Source: Pseudomonadales bacterium
Lineage (GTDB): Bacteria > Pseudomonadota > Gammaproteobacteria > Pseudomonadales > Azotimanducaceae
Direction: 5' to 3'
Length of the DNA stretch: 51,679 nucleotides
Assembly (NCBI GenBank): GCA_023300545.1
Contig: JALZVT010000001.1
Coordinates: 1-51,679 of the forward strand
Below are positions 17,456-25,383 of this stretch, one piece after another. The notes under the pieces were generated by a model, which ran no database searches, was not told the DNA's origin, and saw only the letters and a list, made by a program, of their open reading frames with translations. How positions within the stretch are numbered: position 1 is the first letter of the stretch; each line of letters starts with the position of its first letter. Made by a program: the position numbers and the translations under genes.

Positions 17456-18523
17456 TCAAGATTGCCCCATGGGCTGAAAGTCCGCAAGGCGACCCAACGA
17501 AAGTGCATGCGCCGCAGATACAGCCGCAGCCATACCGGTCGCATCTGCGATGCCCTGTCCGGCAATATCGAAGGCGGTGCCGTGATCCACCGAGGTGCGA
17601 ATAAAGGGCACTCCCAAGGTGGCTGTAACACTGTTGTGAAAGTCGTGCACTTTGATGGCGATGTGGCCCTGATCGTGAAATAACGCAAGCACCACATCAA
17701 ATTCGCCATTAATCGCTCGATTGAACACAGAATCTGCCGGAATGGGACCCTGGGCGTCGATCCCTTTGGTGCACGCATCGCGCACAGCCGGCACCAGCTC
17801 GTCGATTTCTTCCCGGCCGAGCAAACCGTCTTCCCCACCGTGGGGATTAAGGGCCGCTACGGCAATACGCGGTGCTGGTAGCCCCCAGCGCGTCAGTGTT
17901 TGATGCACCAGCTCCAGTTTGCTGAGCACGCTATCGCGGGTCACGTACGCAACAGCCTGCGCCAGCGACTTGTGAGTCGACAGATGCGCAACCCGCAAGC
18001 CCGGTGTCATCAGCATCGTCGCTGTCCAGTCAACGCCGGCAAGCCTTGCTAACATTTCCTGATGACCAATGTCGCTGCAGCCGCTCGCGTTGACCGATGC
18101 CTTGTTAATCGGCGCCGTCACCATGCCGGCGACCTGGCCCTCAAGACAGAGCCCCGCAGCCGCCTCAACGGCACGTACAGCCGCTGCCCCGCACAGCGCA
18201 TTGACGACACCAAACTCGATATCTTGGGACAGTGGTGCTCCGGTATCGAGCACACACACAGAAGCCGTGGTGGCCGCATCGAAGGTCTGCAAAACGGCAC
18301 ACTCCGCTAGCCCCGCCGCCGCAACCGCCGCTGTGAGTCCAGCCCGGGTGGCAACCTGAATACCGCTGGCAAGCGTTGCGGGCGTCCCCACTAACACCAG
18401 CTGTAAATCGCCCGCTGCCAGCGCCGCCTGCGTATCAGCGCGTACCAGCCACTTCACGACAACCTCAGGGCCAATACCCGCTGGATCACCTAGCGTAATG
18501 GCCAACCGAGCCACTAGCGCCAC
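17456..18523 (-). CDS. pdxA: PdxA family 4-hydroxythreonine-4-phosphate dehydrogenase-like enzyme
   Basis: A ~355-residue PdxA-family dehydrogenase: N-terminal LAITLGDPAGIGPEVVVKWL, the metal/substrate segments APINKASVNASG followed by GHQEMLA, NPHGGEDGLLGREE, and HDQGHIAIKVHDF followed by GVPFIRTSVDHGTAFDIAGQG. Classical PdxA oxidises 4-phosphohydroxy-L-threonine in pyridoxal phosphate synthesis; PdxA paralogues (PdxA2 type) act on other 4-phospho-hydroxyacids. Starts are GTG at 18523 or 18514; sequence upstream in the same frame is not protein-like and contains a TATAAT and the LexA box. The genes surA and ksgA, often beside the biosynthetic pdxA, are absent; alcohol dehydrogenase and FAH genes follow instead. 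I therefore give equal weight to a catabolic paralogue. Confidence 0.85.
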   Translation of the reverse strand: MALVARLAITLGDPAGIGPEVVVKWLVRADTQAALAAGDLQLVLVGTPATLASGIQVATRAGLTAAVAAAGLAECAVLQTFDAATTASVCVLDTGAPLSQDIEFGVVNALCGAAAVRAVEAAAGLCLEGQVAGMVTAPINKASVNASGCSDIGHQEMLARLAGVDWTATMLMTPGLRVAHLSTHKSLAQAVAYVTRDSVLSKLELVHQTLTRWGLPAPRIAVAALNPHGGEDGLLGREEIDELVPAVRDACTKGIDAQGPIPADSVFNRAINGEFDVVLALFHDQGHIAIKVHDFHNSVTATLGVPFIRTSVDHGTAFDIAGQGIADATGMAAAVSAAHALSLGRLADFQPMGQS

Positions 18524-18566
18524 TCTCTGGCGACGGCGCTCGCAGCAAATGTACGAACTGATAGAC

Positions 18567-18586
18567 AACTGTATAAATATACAGTA
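18567..18586. promoter_or_regulatory. LexA (SOS) box
   Basis: The 16-base core CTGTATAAATATACAG (18569-18584) is a perfect dyad with 7-bp arms. With two flanking bases on each side it matches 18 of 20 positions of the E. coli LexA consensus. It lies between divergent genes: 44 bp upstream of the pdxA start and 18 bp upstream of the preferred start of the zinc-ribbon gene. A TATAAT hexamer facing pdxA begins 3 bp away, so a bound LexA would cover the likely transcription start. Which of the two genes it controls is inference; lexA itself is not in the window. Confidence 0.8.
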
Positions 18587-18589
18587 TTC

Positions 18590-18595
18590 ATTATA
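18590..18595 (-). promoter_or_regulatory. Candidate -10 element (TATAAT) facing pdxA
   Basis: Reading on the minus strand, a perfect TATAAT sits about 66 bp upstream of the pdxA GTG, directly before the LexA box. No convincing TTGACA-like -35 element is present at 16-18 bp, so the promoter would be weak or activator-dependent. The predicted start of transcription falls inside the LexA box. Confidence 0.5.
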
Positions 18596-18602
18596 TCCCC
18601 TT

Positions 18603-18902
18603 TTGAAAACGCATCGAGTTGACGCTATCTCGCTCTCAACAAAACAGCCGCCAGCATCACAACAAACGCTTGGCGAACTCGCCAGCAATTTCGAACTTTA
18701 TGGGCTGTGCACAGCCTGCAAGCGCATGCCGCAATTAAACATCGCGCAACTGGTTAAGGTATTTGGCCGTGACACCACGGTCGACACTATTCGCCGCAAG
18801 CTGGTGTGCAACCGCTGCGGCCGCCACACCCGTAATATACGGGTGGTATACCGCGGGCCCCAGGGCGGGGCAGCGGCCTTTAGGTATCTGGACTCACACT
18901 AA
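18603..18902 (+). CDS. Small zinc-ribbon protein
   Basis: A ~99-residue protein with two CxxC knuckles: C36/C39 in LCTACKRM and C69/C72 in VCNRCGRHTRNIRVVY. These fit a treble-clef or zinc-ribbon fold of a type seen in short uncharacterised bacterial proteins. A helix (QLNIAQLVKVFG) and TIRRKL lie between the knuckles. I do not recognise a named family. The start is uncertain: TTG at 18603 puts the LexA box in the leader. Upstream in-frame ATGs at 18549 and 18498 would place the box inside the coding region and add an AT-rich, poorly protein-like N-terminus; none has a clear ribosome site. It converges with the riboflavin gene 20 bp downstream. Divergent arrangement with an SOS box makes DNA-damage control of this gene plausible. 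Confidence 0.65.
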   Translation: MKTHRVDAISLSTKQPPASQQTLGELASNFELYGLCTACKRMPQLNIAQLVKVFGRDTTVDTIRRKLVCNRCGRHTRNIRVVYRGPQGGAAAFRYLDSH

Positions 18903-18922
18903 ACAGCAAGAGCCCGGCAGCG

Positions 18923-20020
18923 TTAGCCGTCGATCAGCTCAGTGGCTTCCATTTGCAAGCCAAAGCCTTCGACGCCCACATAACCAACTTCACGGCCGGC
19001 GATCAGACGAAGACGCTCAACGCCTAAATCCCGCAGAATCTGTGCGCCTACACCGACTTCAAGCCACTCCGAACGTCGCTCATCATCCTTACTCTGGGCA
19101 CTCAGCGACTCCATAGGTACACCCACCGCACCGCTGCGCAGATAGATGAACACACCCGAACCGAGCTCGCCGATCTTGTCGAGCGAGGCTTCCAGCAGAC
19201 TCTTGGGGTGGTCAGTTTGGGGACCAAACAGGTCATCGATCATTTTCTCGCGGTGAATCCGCACGGGCACAGAGTCACCGGGGCCTATTTCACCAAACAC
19301 AACCGCAAGGTGTTCAGCGTCTTCGAATTTGGTTTTGTACGCATAGGCCTTGGCCTCCCCAAGACGAGTCTTAATCGTAAACTCGTGGGCGCGTTCGACC
19401 AATTGCTCGCGGCGCTGACGATAGGCAATCAAATCAGCAATCGAAATGATCTTCAGCTTGTGGGTTTCGGCAAATACGAGCAATTCATCAAGTCGTTGGA
19501 CAGAACCGTCGTCGTTGACGATTTCAGCAAGCAGACCAACCGGCGGTAGACCCGCAAGGGTTGCCAGATCGGTGCCCGCTTCGGTATGGCCAGAACGCAC
19601 CAGCACCCCACCACGACGTGAAACCAGTGGGAAGATATGCCCAGGACGCACAAAATCGTCGCCGGTAATGTTACTGCTGGTAAGCGCTACAGCAGTAGCC
19701 GCCCGCTCTTCAGCACTAATACCCGTGGTCAGCCCTTCTTTATAGTCGATAGACACCGTAAACGCAGTGCTCATGGGCGCATCGTTGCGCGCAACCATGG
19801 GGTCAAGCTTCATCTGAACCGCGTACTCTTCCAGCACCGGTGTGCACAGAATGCCACTGGTATGACGAATCATGAACGCCACCTGCTCGGCCGTGGCCTT
19901 TGAGGCCGCCATGATCAGATCGCCTTCGTTCTCGCGATCATCATCATCCACTACCACAATCATTTCGCCGGCGGCGATCGCCTGCAGCGCTACTTCAATC
20001 GTATCGAACTTCGTACTCAT
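18923..20020 (-). CDS. ribB: DHBP synthase with degenerate GTP cyclohydrolase II domain (RibBX type)
   Basis: A 365-residue two-domain protein. Residues 1-200 are 3,4-dihydroxy-2-butanone-4-phosphate synthase, with the Mg/substrate motif DDDDRENEGD (residues 25-34), RHTSGILC, and GHTEAGTDLA; this makes the four-carbon unit of riboflavin from ribulose 5-phosphate. Residues ~205-365 align with GTP cyclohydrolase II (RibA), but the zinc-binding cysteines are gone: the segment that should read like SECLTGDVFGSLRCDCG is instead HREKMIDDLFGPQTDHPKSL. It should therefore make only the RibB product, as described for RibBX fusions, with a separate RibA elsewhere. Start is ATG at 20020. No FMN riboswitch fits in the ~105 bp upstream spacer, which holds the tRNA promoter region. 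Confidence 0.92.
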   Translation of the reverse strand: MSTKFDTIEVALQAIAAGEMIVVVDDDDRENEGDLIMAASKATAEQVAFMIRHTSGILCTPVLEEYAVQMKLDPMVARNDAPMSTAFTVSIDYKEGLTTGISAEERAATAVALTSSNITGDDFVRPGHIFPLVSRRGGVLVRSGHTEAGTDLATLAGLPPVGLLAEIVNDDGSVQRLDELLVFAETHKLKIISIADLIAYRQRREQLVERAHEFTIKTRLGEAKAYAYKTKFEDAEHLAVVFGEIGPGDSVPVRIHREKMIDDLFGPQTDHPKSLLEASLDKIGELGSGVFIYLRSGAVGVPMESLSAQSKDDERRSEWLEVGVGAQILRDLGVERLRLIAGREVGYVGVEGFGLQMEATELIDG

Positions 20021-20125
20021 TACGCCGGGTGCTCTTCTCTAATCGGCGCACACAATAGCAGAGTGCCTAAATTCTAACCACGAAACCCACTCTTGTTGCG
20101 CTTGAATCTAGTAAGATACGGATAT

Positions 20126-20202
20126 GCACCCGTAGCTCAACTGGATAGAGCACCAGGCTTCGAACCTGGGGGTTGTAGGTTCGAGTCCTACCGGGTGCAC
20201 CA
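20126..20202 (+). tRNA. tRNA-Arg (anticodon TCG)
   Basis: A complete 77-nt cloverleaf with encoded CCA. The acceptor stem GCACCCG pairs with CGGGTGC, the D stem is GCTC/GAGC, the anticodon stem CCAGG/CCTGG holds the loop CTTCGAA (anticodon TCG, reading CGA and possibly other CGN codons), and the T arm is GTAGG-TTCGAGT-CCTAC. The discriminator base is A, typical of arginine. It sits between the divergent ribBX-type gene and a convergent lipoprotein gene. A plausible -35 (TTGTTG) and -10 (GATACG) lie just upstream but are weak. No integrase or repeated 3' end suggests use as an attachment site. Confidence 0.97.
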
Positions 20203-20217
20203 TCTCAGACCCAAAGC

Positions 20218-20970
20218 TCACCTATCGACAGGGGGCTTTTCCTGGGCAAAGGGATCAGTACAGTTCACCACCCGCCGACCATCCGTGTTGTAAACCACCA
20301 AAGTCCCGTTCACACGTAATGGCAACTGATACCCGCTAACCTCCACCTGTGGATAAACCACTCCTGGCTCTGGGCACCCCAACGACCCATCCGGCCAGAG
20401 CGACACCCCAACCCGCTCCGCTACAATCGCGCTCTCAGGCAGCCCCAAACGCTCCGCAAGATCGGCGACCGCCCGCTGCTGTAAACCAGGGATCGAAGCC
20501 AGATCAGACGATCGGTTCGGCACCGCAAGCGAACCGGCAAGATCTGCACAAACCCGCACACTGCTCGGGCCTACGTGCACCTGATAACGCAACCCCTCAC
20601 GCGCCAATACTACCTTGTGACCATCCAGCATCACCTGGGCTGACATCTCGCCGGCTATCGCGCAGCCGAGACTGCTGTTGTTCCATTGTTGTGCGCTTAT
20701 CGTGATCAGTGTTGCTGCATCTACATCCGGCAACCCAAGTTTTTGCGCCAGTGCGAGCCGTGCGCGCGATAGGGCAGCCACCTCAGCAGCGCTCAGATCC
20801 TGTATTAGTTCTGGAGCGCTGAAACCTTCCGATGATCCCTCGGTGCTTGCGCCACAACCGCCCAACAACGTGGTGGCACTGAAAACAACTGCCAGCGCAA
20901 CCACTCTCAACCCTGACAGAGCAGTCAGTCTATTGGTTAGACCCTGCGGACGAGCGAACACAAACTTCAT
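20218..20970 (-). CDS. Secreted lipoprotein with two related domains, function unknown
   Basis: A 250-residue lipoprotein: signal peptide ending at LLGGC (C39), then a Ser/Glu-rich linker. Two copies of a similar ~90-residue unit follow, one around [12 protein letters not shown]...[10 protein letters not shown]...LRYQVHVG and one around [17 protein letters not shown]...[19 protein letters not shown]. Each ends in a cysteine (VRVCAD and VVNCTD), so one disulfide per unit is likely with the LGC cysteine. Similar units occur in uncharacterised secreted bacterial proteins; I know of no assigned function. Start ATG at 20970 has GAGG about six bases upstream and is preferred over a TTG at 20982. 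It converges on the tRNA gene. Confidence 0.75.
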   Translation of the reverse strand: MKFVFARPQGLTNRLTALSGLRVVALAVVFSATTLLGGCGASTEGSSEGFSAPELIQDLSAAEVAALSRARLALAQKLGLPDVDAATLITISAQQWNNSSLGCAIAGEMSAQVMLDGHKVVLAREGLRYQVHVGPSSVRVCADLAGSLAVPNRSSDLASIPGLQQRAVADLAERLGLPESAIVAERVGVSLWPDGSLGCPEPGVVYPQVEVSGYQLPLRVNGTLVVYNTDGRRVVNCTDPFAQEKPPVDR

Positions 20971-21003
20971 ATCCAACCTCAAAACTGGTGGAGCGTGGTC
21001 GAC

Positions 21004-21867
21004 CTAACCGACCTCGGTGGCAAATTTTTCGGGCGCTTGCGGATCAATAATTGATACTCGCTCGCCATACCGAGCGTTTGGAAAATAGTCCCAAACCGCA
21101 TTGTGCTGGGTGCTTCGGTTGTCCCATAGCACCAGTGTGCCCGGTTCCCAACGCACTCGGCACTGGGCTCGGACGTCCTGGGCAATGCGCGCAAACAAAA
21201 ACTCCAGAAGCGCGTCGCTCGCGGGTGATTCGAGTTCGTTGAGGCGCTCCGTAAACGCTCTGTTCACCAACAACAGCTCTCGCTGACTGACCGGATGGTT
21301 TACAACAACCGGGTGATGCGCCTGTGGATACGATTTACCGGGAATTGGCGTTATGCCGTACTGTCGCAAATCTCGCCGAATGTCGTGCCACGCACTCAGG
21401 CCACGCAGCAAGTTCTGCATGGGTTGTGACAGGTGGTCAAAAACGTCGCACATGTTACTGAACAGAGTGTCGCCGCCACCGCCGTCGGGCAATTCGTGCA
21501 ACAACAGCGCCGAACCCAGCGGCGGGTTGGTTTCGCAGCTCAGATCGCTGTGCCAGACACCGCCATTATTGAGTGTGCTATCCGCGTCTGCCTGCACCTT
21601 AAAAATGTGCGGGTCACCACGGGTATCTCGTCGACTGGGATGGGTGTGCAATTCACCAAAATGCCGAGCAAATGCCTTGTGTTGCTCACGATCCAGGGTT
21701 TGATTGCGGAACACCAACACGGCGCGCTCAACAAACAACGCCCGCAACTCGTCAGCGGCCGCGGCGCTGATCGGCTCACGCAGATCCCAGCCCCTAATTT
21801 CACAACCAATACTTGGCGTGAGCGCGGTCAATGTGACGCCCGGCGCCGGAAAAGCCTCTAACACCAA
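21004..21867 (-). CDS. TauD/TfdA-family 2-oxoglutarate dioxygenase
   Basis: A 287-residue non-heme iron dioxygenase of the TauD family. The iron facial triad is H106 and D108 in VWHSDLS and H255 in STQHNAVWDY; the 2-oxoglutarate arginine is expected in NARYGERVSI a few residues later. Members hydroxylate small substrates such as taurine, 2,4-D or carnitine precursors with release of CO2 and succinate. The start is TTG at 21867 or GTG at 21864, both behind GGGAGA. No sulfonate transporter is adjacent, so taurine use is not supported. It is 25 bp downstream of the asparaginase-like gene on the same strand and 33 bp upstream of the lipoprotein gene. Confidence 0.92.
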   Translation of the reverse strand: MVLEAFPAPGVTLTALTPSIGCEIRGWDLREPISAAAADELRALFVERAVLVFRNQTLDREQHKAFARHFGELHTHPSRRDTRGDPHIFKVQADADSTLNNGGVWHSDLSCETNPPLGSALLLHELPDGGGGDTLFSNMCDVFDHLSQPMQNLLRGLSAWHDIRRDLRQYGITPIPGKSYPQAHHPVVVNHPVSQRELLLVNRAFTERLNELESPASDALLEFLFARIAQDVRAQCRVRWEPGTLVLWDNRSTQHNAVWDYFPNARYGERVSIIDPQAPEKFATEVG

Positions 21868-21892
21868 ATCAGTTCTCCCAATTACTCAAAGG

Positions 21893-22390
21893 CTACTCCG
21901 TCGATAAAAAACGGTTCTGGGACCGATCTTTGCGTACCGCCAGGCCGTCAAAGACTTGACCGTTCATCACTATGTATATCCCCGGCGAGGCCGTTTGCGC
22001 AGTCGCAAAGGCCATACCGACATTGAAGGTGGCGTCCGAGTGGGCAAACCGAGCCGGCGCCAGTGAGCCGGTCAACACGACCGTCGCCCCAGAGGCCGCT
22101 ACCGTCGCCGCAATCGCCTCGGCCGTATCCGTCATGGTGTCAGTGCCATGGGTGATAACCACCCGCTGTGCATGTGAGCTGTCAATGGCTGAGCGCACCG
22201 TTTCCCGGTCAGCGTCCGTCAATTCCAGTGAGTCTTTGCGCATCAATTCCATGATTCGATAGTCAATACCGACATGGGCCTCACGCAGCAGCTCCTCGAC
22301 CACAGACTGACCCACTTCAAAATCGCTCTTGGCGTCAAAATAGACCTTGTCTATAGTGCCGCCCGTGGTGATTACCAATATCCCTTTCAT
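21893..22390 (-). CDS. Single-domain asparaginase-like protein
   Basis: A 165-residue protein equal to the N-terminal domain of L-asparaginase: VITTGGTIDKVYFD near the start gives the first catalytic threonine, and VVITHGTDTMTDTAEAIAA supplies the second Thr-Asp pair. Full asparaginases are about 320-350 residues with a second domain that helps shape the tetramer active site; here the stop follows shortly after SPGIYIVMNGQVFDGLAVRK. The downstream sequence belongs to another gene and does not continue the domain, so this looks like a genuine short form rather than a frameshift. Start is ATG at 22390, or ATG at 22402. Divergent from a hydrolase/acyltransferase pair. Catalytic activity is uncertain. 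Confidence 0.85.
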   Translation of the reverse strand: MKGILVITTGGTIDKVYFDAKSDFEVGQSVVEELLREAHVGIDYRIMELMRKDSLELTDADRETVRSAIDSSHAQRVVITHGTDTMTDTAEAIAATVAASGATVVLTGSLAPARFAHSDATFNVGMAFATAQTASPGIYIVMNGQVFDGLAVRKDRSQNRFLSTE

Positions 22391-22466
22391 ATCCGGTAGC
22401 ATACCCCCCGATCACGCTCAATGCGTACCAGAAACCCCGGAGCGCGGCTCTCCTAACCCAAATCAG

Positions 22467-23243
22467 ATGCTTAGCTATCATGTTCATCCCGGAACCGGGC
22501 CGCACCTGTTGCTCGCGCATGGCGCGCTGTCCAACAGCGCTCAGTGGGCACTCAACGTGCCTGCACTGGGCACATTTTGTACGCCTGTAACCGTTGAGTT
22601 ACTGGGCCACGGCGATTCCCCATCACCCACGGACCTCGCCTGTTACCGCCCCGAAGCCTATGTTGCCTATTTCGAGACCATACGCGCGGCGTTAGGCGCC
22701 GAGCGCTGGTTCCTATGTGGCTACTCTCTCAGTGCGAGCCTCACCATTCGTTATGCCCTGGAGCACCCCGAACGCGTCATCGGTCATTGCCTGACCAACT
22801 CGAACTCCGCGTTTGCGGGTCCCGCATTAATGGCTGAGTGGGCAGCATCTGGCCCCCAAACCATGGCTAAAGCCGAAACCCAGGGACGCAAATTTCTGGA
22901 GAGAATGCCCATTCACCCTCGTTTGGCGACCGCTTTACCAAAAGCGGTATACACACCGTTGGTTGCACGCTCTGCGCTGCTCGACCCACTAGGCGCCAGC
23001 AAAACGCTGGCCTTGACGGTTCCAACAGCGAGTGTTCGCAGTCGCCTCAGCGAAAACAGCCGTCCAGCTCTGTTACTGGCCGGCCGCCGCGAAAAGCGCT
23101 TTATGGCTGAAGTCGACTTCGCCAAAACCACCATGCCATTGCTTGAGGTAAAGGAACTCGATGCGGGCCACGGCGTGAACATGCAAGCACCTGACGAGTT
23201 TAATGCGCTGATCAAAGACTTTGTGAGCGCATGCGCCACATAG
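22467..23243 (+). CDS. Alpha/beta-fold hydrolase
   Basis: A 258-residue serine hydrolase. The oxyanion-side motif LLLAHGALSNSAQW, the nucleophile elbow CGYSLSA (S87) and the catalytic histidine H235 in LDAGHGVNMQAP are visible; the acid is probably near LLLAGRREKRF. It looks most like MhpC/BioH-type esterases and lactonases, with no signal peptide. The ATG at 22467 is chosen because the upstream open frame reads as non-protein and overlaps the divergent asparaginase gene. Its last 13 bases overlap the start of the acyltransferase gene, so the two are co-transcribed and probably act on related acyl substrates. Confidence 0.85.
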   Translation: MLSYHVHPGTGPHLLLAHGALSNSAQWALNVPALGTFCTPVTVELLGHGDSPSPTDLACYRPEAYVAYFETIRAALGAERWFLCGYSLSASLTIRYALEHPERVIGHCLTNSNSAFAGPALMAEWAASGPQTMAKAETQGRKFLERMPIHPRLATALPKAVYTPLVARSALLDPLGASKTLALTVPTASVRSRLSENSRPALLLAGRREKRFMAEVDFAKTTMPLLEVKELDAGHGVNMQAPDEFNALIKDFVSACAT

Positions 23244-24109
23244 TCGACGAACTCATCGATGAGCGCTCTACCGGCCTGCGCTCCCACCCCTGGCTATGGC
23301 GCCTCATCACCACCGTGTTTTATCCGTTGCTGGGCTACGATCGAGCAAAGGCCCTGATCGACGCGGTCCAAGATTTGGACGGCGTTGGGGTACTCAACTA
23401 TGTCAGCGAGCAACTTCAGCTCAACGTCACAACAACCGGACTCAATCATCTGCCAACCACCGGTCGGGCGATGCTCATCGCCAACCACCCAGCGGGCATC
23501 GCTGACGGTATTGCCGTTTATGACGCCCTGATCAAGCGTCGAGATGACATTGTTATTTTTGCCAATCGAGATGCGGTTCGCATGGCTCCGGGGCTGGCTT
23601 CACACATCATTCCCGTCGAATGGGTCGAAGAAAAACGCAACCGATCACAGCAACGCGACATGATTCGACAGATCGTTGAAGCATTTCGCGCTGAAAAGCT
23701 GGTTGTTATTTTTCCGTCGGGACGTCTCGCACATCTAACCTGGTCTGGTTTAAAAGAACGTCTGTGGCAGACAACTGCGGTAAATTTGGCACAAAAATAC
23801 GGCTGCGATATCGTGCCGATGCACATCCAAGCCCGCAACTCGACGTTCTTTTATGCGCTATCGCTGATCTCTGATGAACTCCGTGACATCACCCTTTTTC
23901 ACGAGTTACTGAACAAGAAAAACAAAACCTATCGTCTGCATATAGGCGCGCCGATTAATCCTGCTGGCGATATTCGTGACGTTACTCAGACACTGGAGTA
24001 TTACGTGACGCAAAAACTGTCCCGCGGCATCGAGCACTGCGCCAGCCTGCAAGCGTCCACACCGGTGCCGACGCCGACCCCGCCCACCAGTAAGCTCAAA
24101 ACCATCTAA
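23231..24109 (+). CDS. PlsC-like acyltransferase
   Basis: A 292-residue membrane-associated acyltransferase of the lysophosphatidate acyltransferase family. The HX4D-type motif is NHPAGIADG (N85, H86 to D92), and the downstream substrate motif is IFPSGRLAH. The order of motifs, the N-terminal hydrophobic WLWRLITTVFYPLLG and the length fit PlsC/OlsA-like enzymes that transfer an acyl group to lyso-lipids or to an aminolipid. The C-terminal tail is Thr/Pro rich and presumably disordered. It overlaps the hydrolase gene by 13 bp and converges with the acyl-CoA dehydrogenase gene, overlapping its stop by 4 bp. A glycerolipid remodelling role is inferred. Confidence 0.88.
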   Translation: MRHIVDELIDERSTGLRSHPWLWRLITTVFYPLLGYDRAKALIDAVQDLDGVGVLNYVSEQLQLNVTTTGLNHLPTTGRAMLIANHPAGIADGIAVYDALIKRRDDIVIFANRDAVRMAPGLASHIIPVEWVEEKRNRSQQRDMIRQIVEAFRAEKLVVIFPSGRLAHLTWSGLKERLWQTTAVNLAQKYGCDIVPMHIQARNSTFFYALSLISDELRDITLFHELLNKKNKTYRLHIGAPINPAGDIRDVTQTLEYYVTQKLSRGIEHCASLQASTPVPTPTPPTSKLKTI

Positions 24110-25272
24110 TAAGAACGTGGCAGATCGAGCACATGCTCGGTCACGTAATTAAGAATCATCTCTTGCGAGATCGGCGCAATTCGCATTAGCCGCGCTTCTC
24201 GCCAGTAGCGTTCCACATGGTATTCCTTGGCGTAGCCAAAACCACCGTGAGTCTGCATTGCCTGATCAGCTGCCTGAAAGGCAGCATCAGCCGCTAGCCA
24301 TTTGGCCATGTTGGCCTCCGCGCCACAGGGCTCGCCGTTGTCGAGTTTCCAGGCGGCTTTACGAATCATCAGCTCAGCCGCATCCAAACGCATTTTGGCC
24401 TCTCCCAGCGGAAAACTAACTCCCTGGTTTTTGCCGATAGGACGGCCAAACACAACCCGCTCGTTGGCGTAATTCACCGCTCTTCGCAACGCTGCCCGGC
24501 CAATACCCAGCGCTTCCGCTGCGATTAATATTCGCTCAGCATTCAATCCACCCAGCAAATATCGAAACCCTTTTCCTTCCTCGCCGATTCGATCGGCAAT
24601 GGCGACCGGAAGTTCGTCATACACCACCTCACAGGTCGCTACGGCGTTACGGCCCACTTTGGGAATGGGTGAAATCGTCACTTCGGGTCGCTGCAGCTCT
24701 GCGAGCAGCAGTGTCATGCCGTCAGTGCGACGATCAACCTTAGCAAGCTCGGTTGTGCGAACCAGCAACAACACACGCTCGGCAATCAACGCCTTGGTGG
24801 TCCAGACCTTACGACCCTTCACAATGTATTGATCGCCTTCTCGCCGCGCTGAGGTCGTAATCGAGGTCGTGTCGGTGCCTGCATCTGGCTCGGTCACACC
24901 AAAGGCGACATGCAACTCCCCACTCGCCACCGGCGGCAGGTACTTTTGTTTCATTTCTTCAGAGCCATGCCCAATCACCGGATGCATTCCGAAAATCGAC
25001 AGATGCAGAGCTGTTGCCCCATTCATCGCCGCGCCGCTCGCCGCGACCTCTTCGAGCACGATACTGGCTTCCGTGATGCCCATACCGCTGCCACCATAGG
25101 CTTCAGGAATAGCAATACCAATCCAACCCGCTTCGGCCATCGCTCGATAAAATTCCCAAGGAAATTCTTCCGCTTCGTCGTGCCGAGCCCAATAATCATC
25201 CGGAAAATCGAGACAGAGTTTTCGCACAGACTCGCGAATGATTCGCTGATCATCAGTTTCAGAAAAATTCAC
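24106..25272 (-). CDS. Acyl-CoA dehydrogenase
   Basis: A 388-residue FAD acyl-CoA dehydrogenase. N-terminal helical domain (IIRESVRKLCLDF), the middle beta domain with VAFGVTEPDAGTDTTSITT and VKGRKVWTT, and the C-terminal helical domain with RVVFGRPIGKNQGV and QTHGGFGYAKEYHVERYWREAR, the region that contacts FAD. The enzyme introduces the 2,3-double bond of an acyl-CoA. The start is GTG at 25272, with GGGGGAT eight bases upstream; a longer reading from 25344 adds a basic, unlikely N-terminus. It is divergent from an enoyl-CoA hydratase gene, suggesting a shared fatty-acid or branched-acid degradation unit. Chain-length specificity is not visible. Confidence 0.93.
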   Translation of the reverse strand: MNFSETDDQRIIRESVRKLCLDFPDDYWARHDEAEEFPWEFYRAMAEAGWIGIAIPEAYGGSGMGITEASIVLEEVAASGAAMNGATALHLSIFGMHPVIGHGSEEMKQKYLPPVASGELHVAFGVTEPDAGTDTTSITTSARREGDQYIVKGRKVWTTKALIAERVLLLVRTTELAKVDRRTDGMTLLLAELQRPEVTISPIPKVGRNAVATCEVVYDELPVAIADRIGEEGKGFRYLLGGLNAERILIAAEALGIGRAALRRAVNYANERVVFGRPIGKNQGVSFPLGEAKMRLDAAELMIRKAAWKLDNGEPCGAEANMAKWLAADAAFQAADQAMQTHGGFGYAKEYHVERYWREARLMRIAPISQEMILNYVTEHVLDLPRSY

Positions 25273-25383
25273 GACAGGCGATCCCCCTAGGCCAATTGTT
25301 GAGGTTTGAGTATGGCATGCCCCGCGCGTACAGTATTTCTGCAAACGACCTAGTTAAATTTGCCATTAACAGAAAGCCAGACC

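Noticed and set aside
17425-17838. In-frame extension upstream of the alcohol dehydrogenase
   Set aside because: It overlaps pdxA in another frame; the ATG at 17424 has a good ribosome site and gives the normal family N-terminus.
18903-20125. FMN riboswitch controlling the riboflavin gene
   Set aside because: The leader upstream of the start is only ~105 bp and contains none of the conserved FMN aptamer segments.
20126-20202. tRNA-Arg gene as an integration site for a mobile element
   Set aside because: No integrase, no duplicated tRNA 3' end and no change of gene style on either side.
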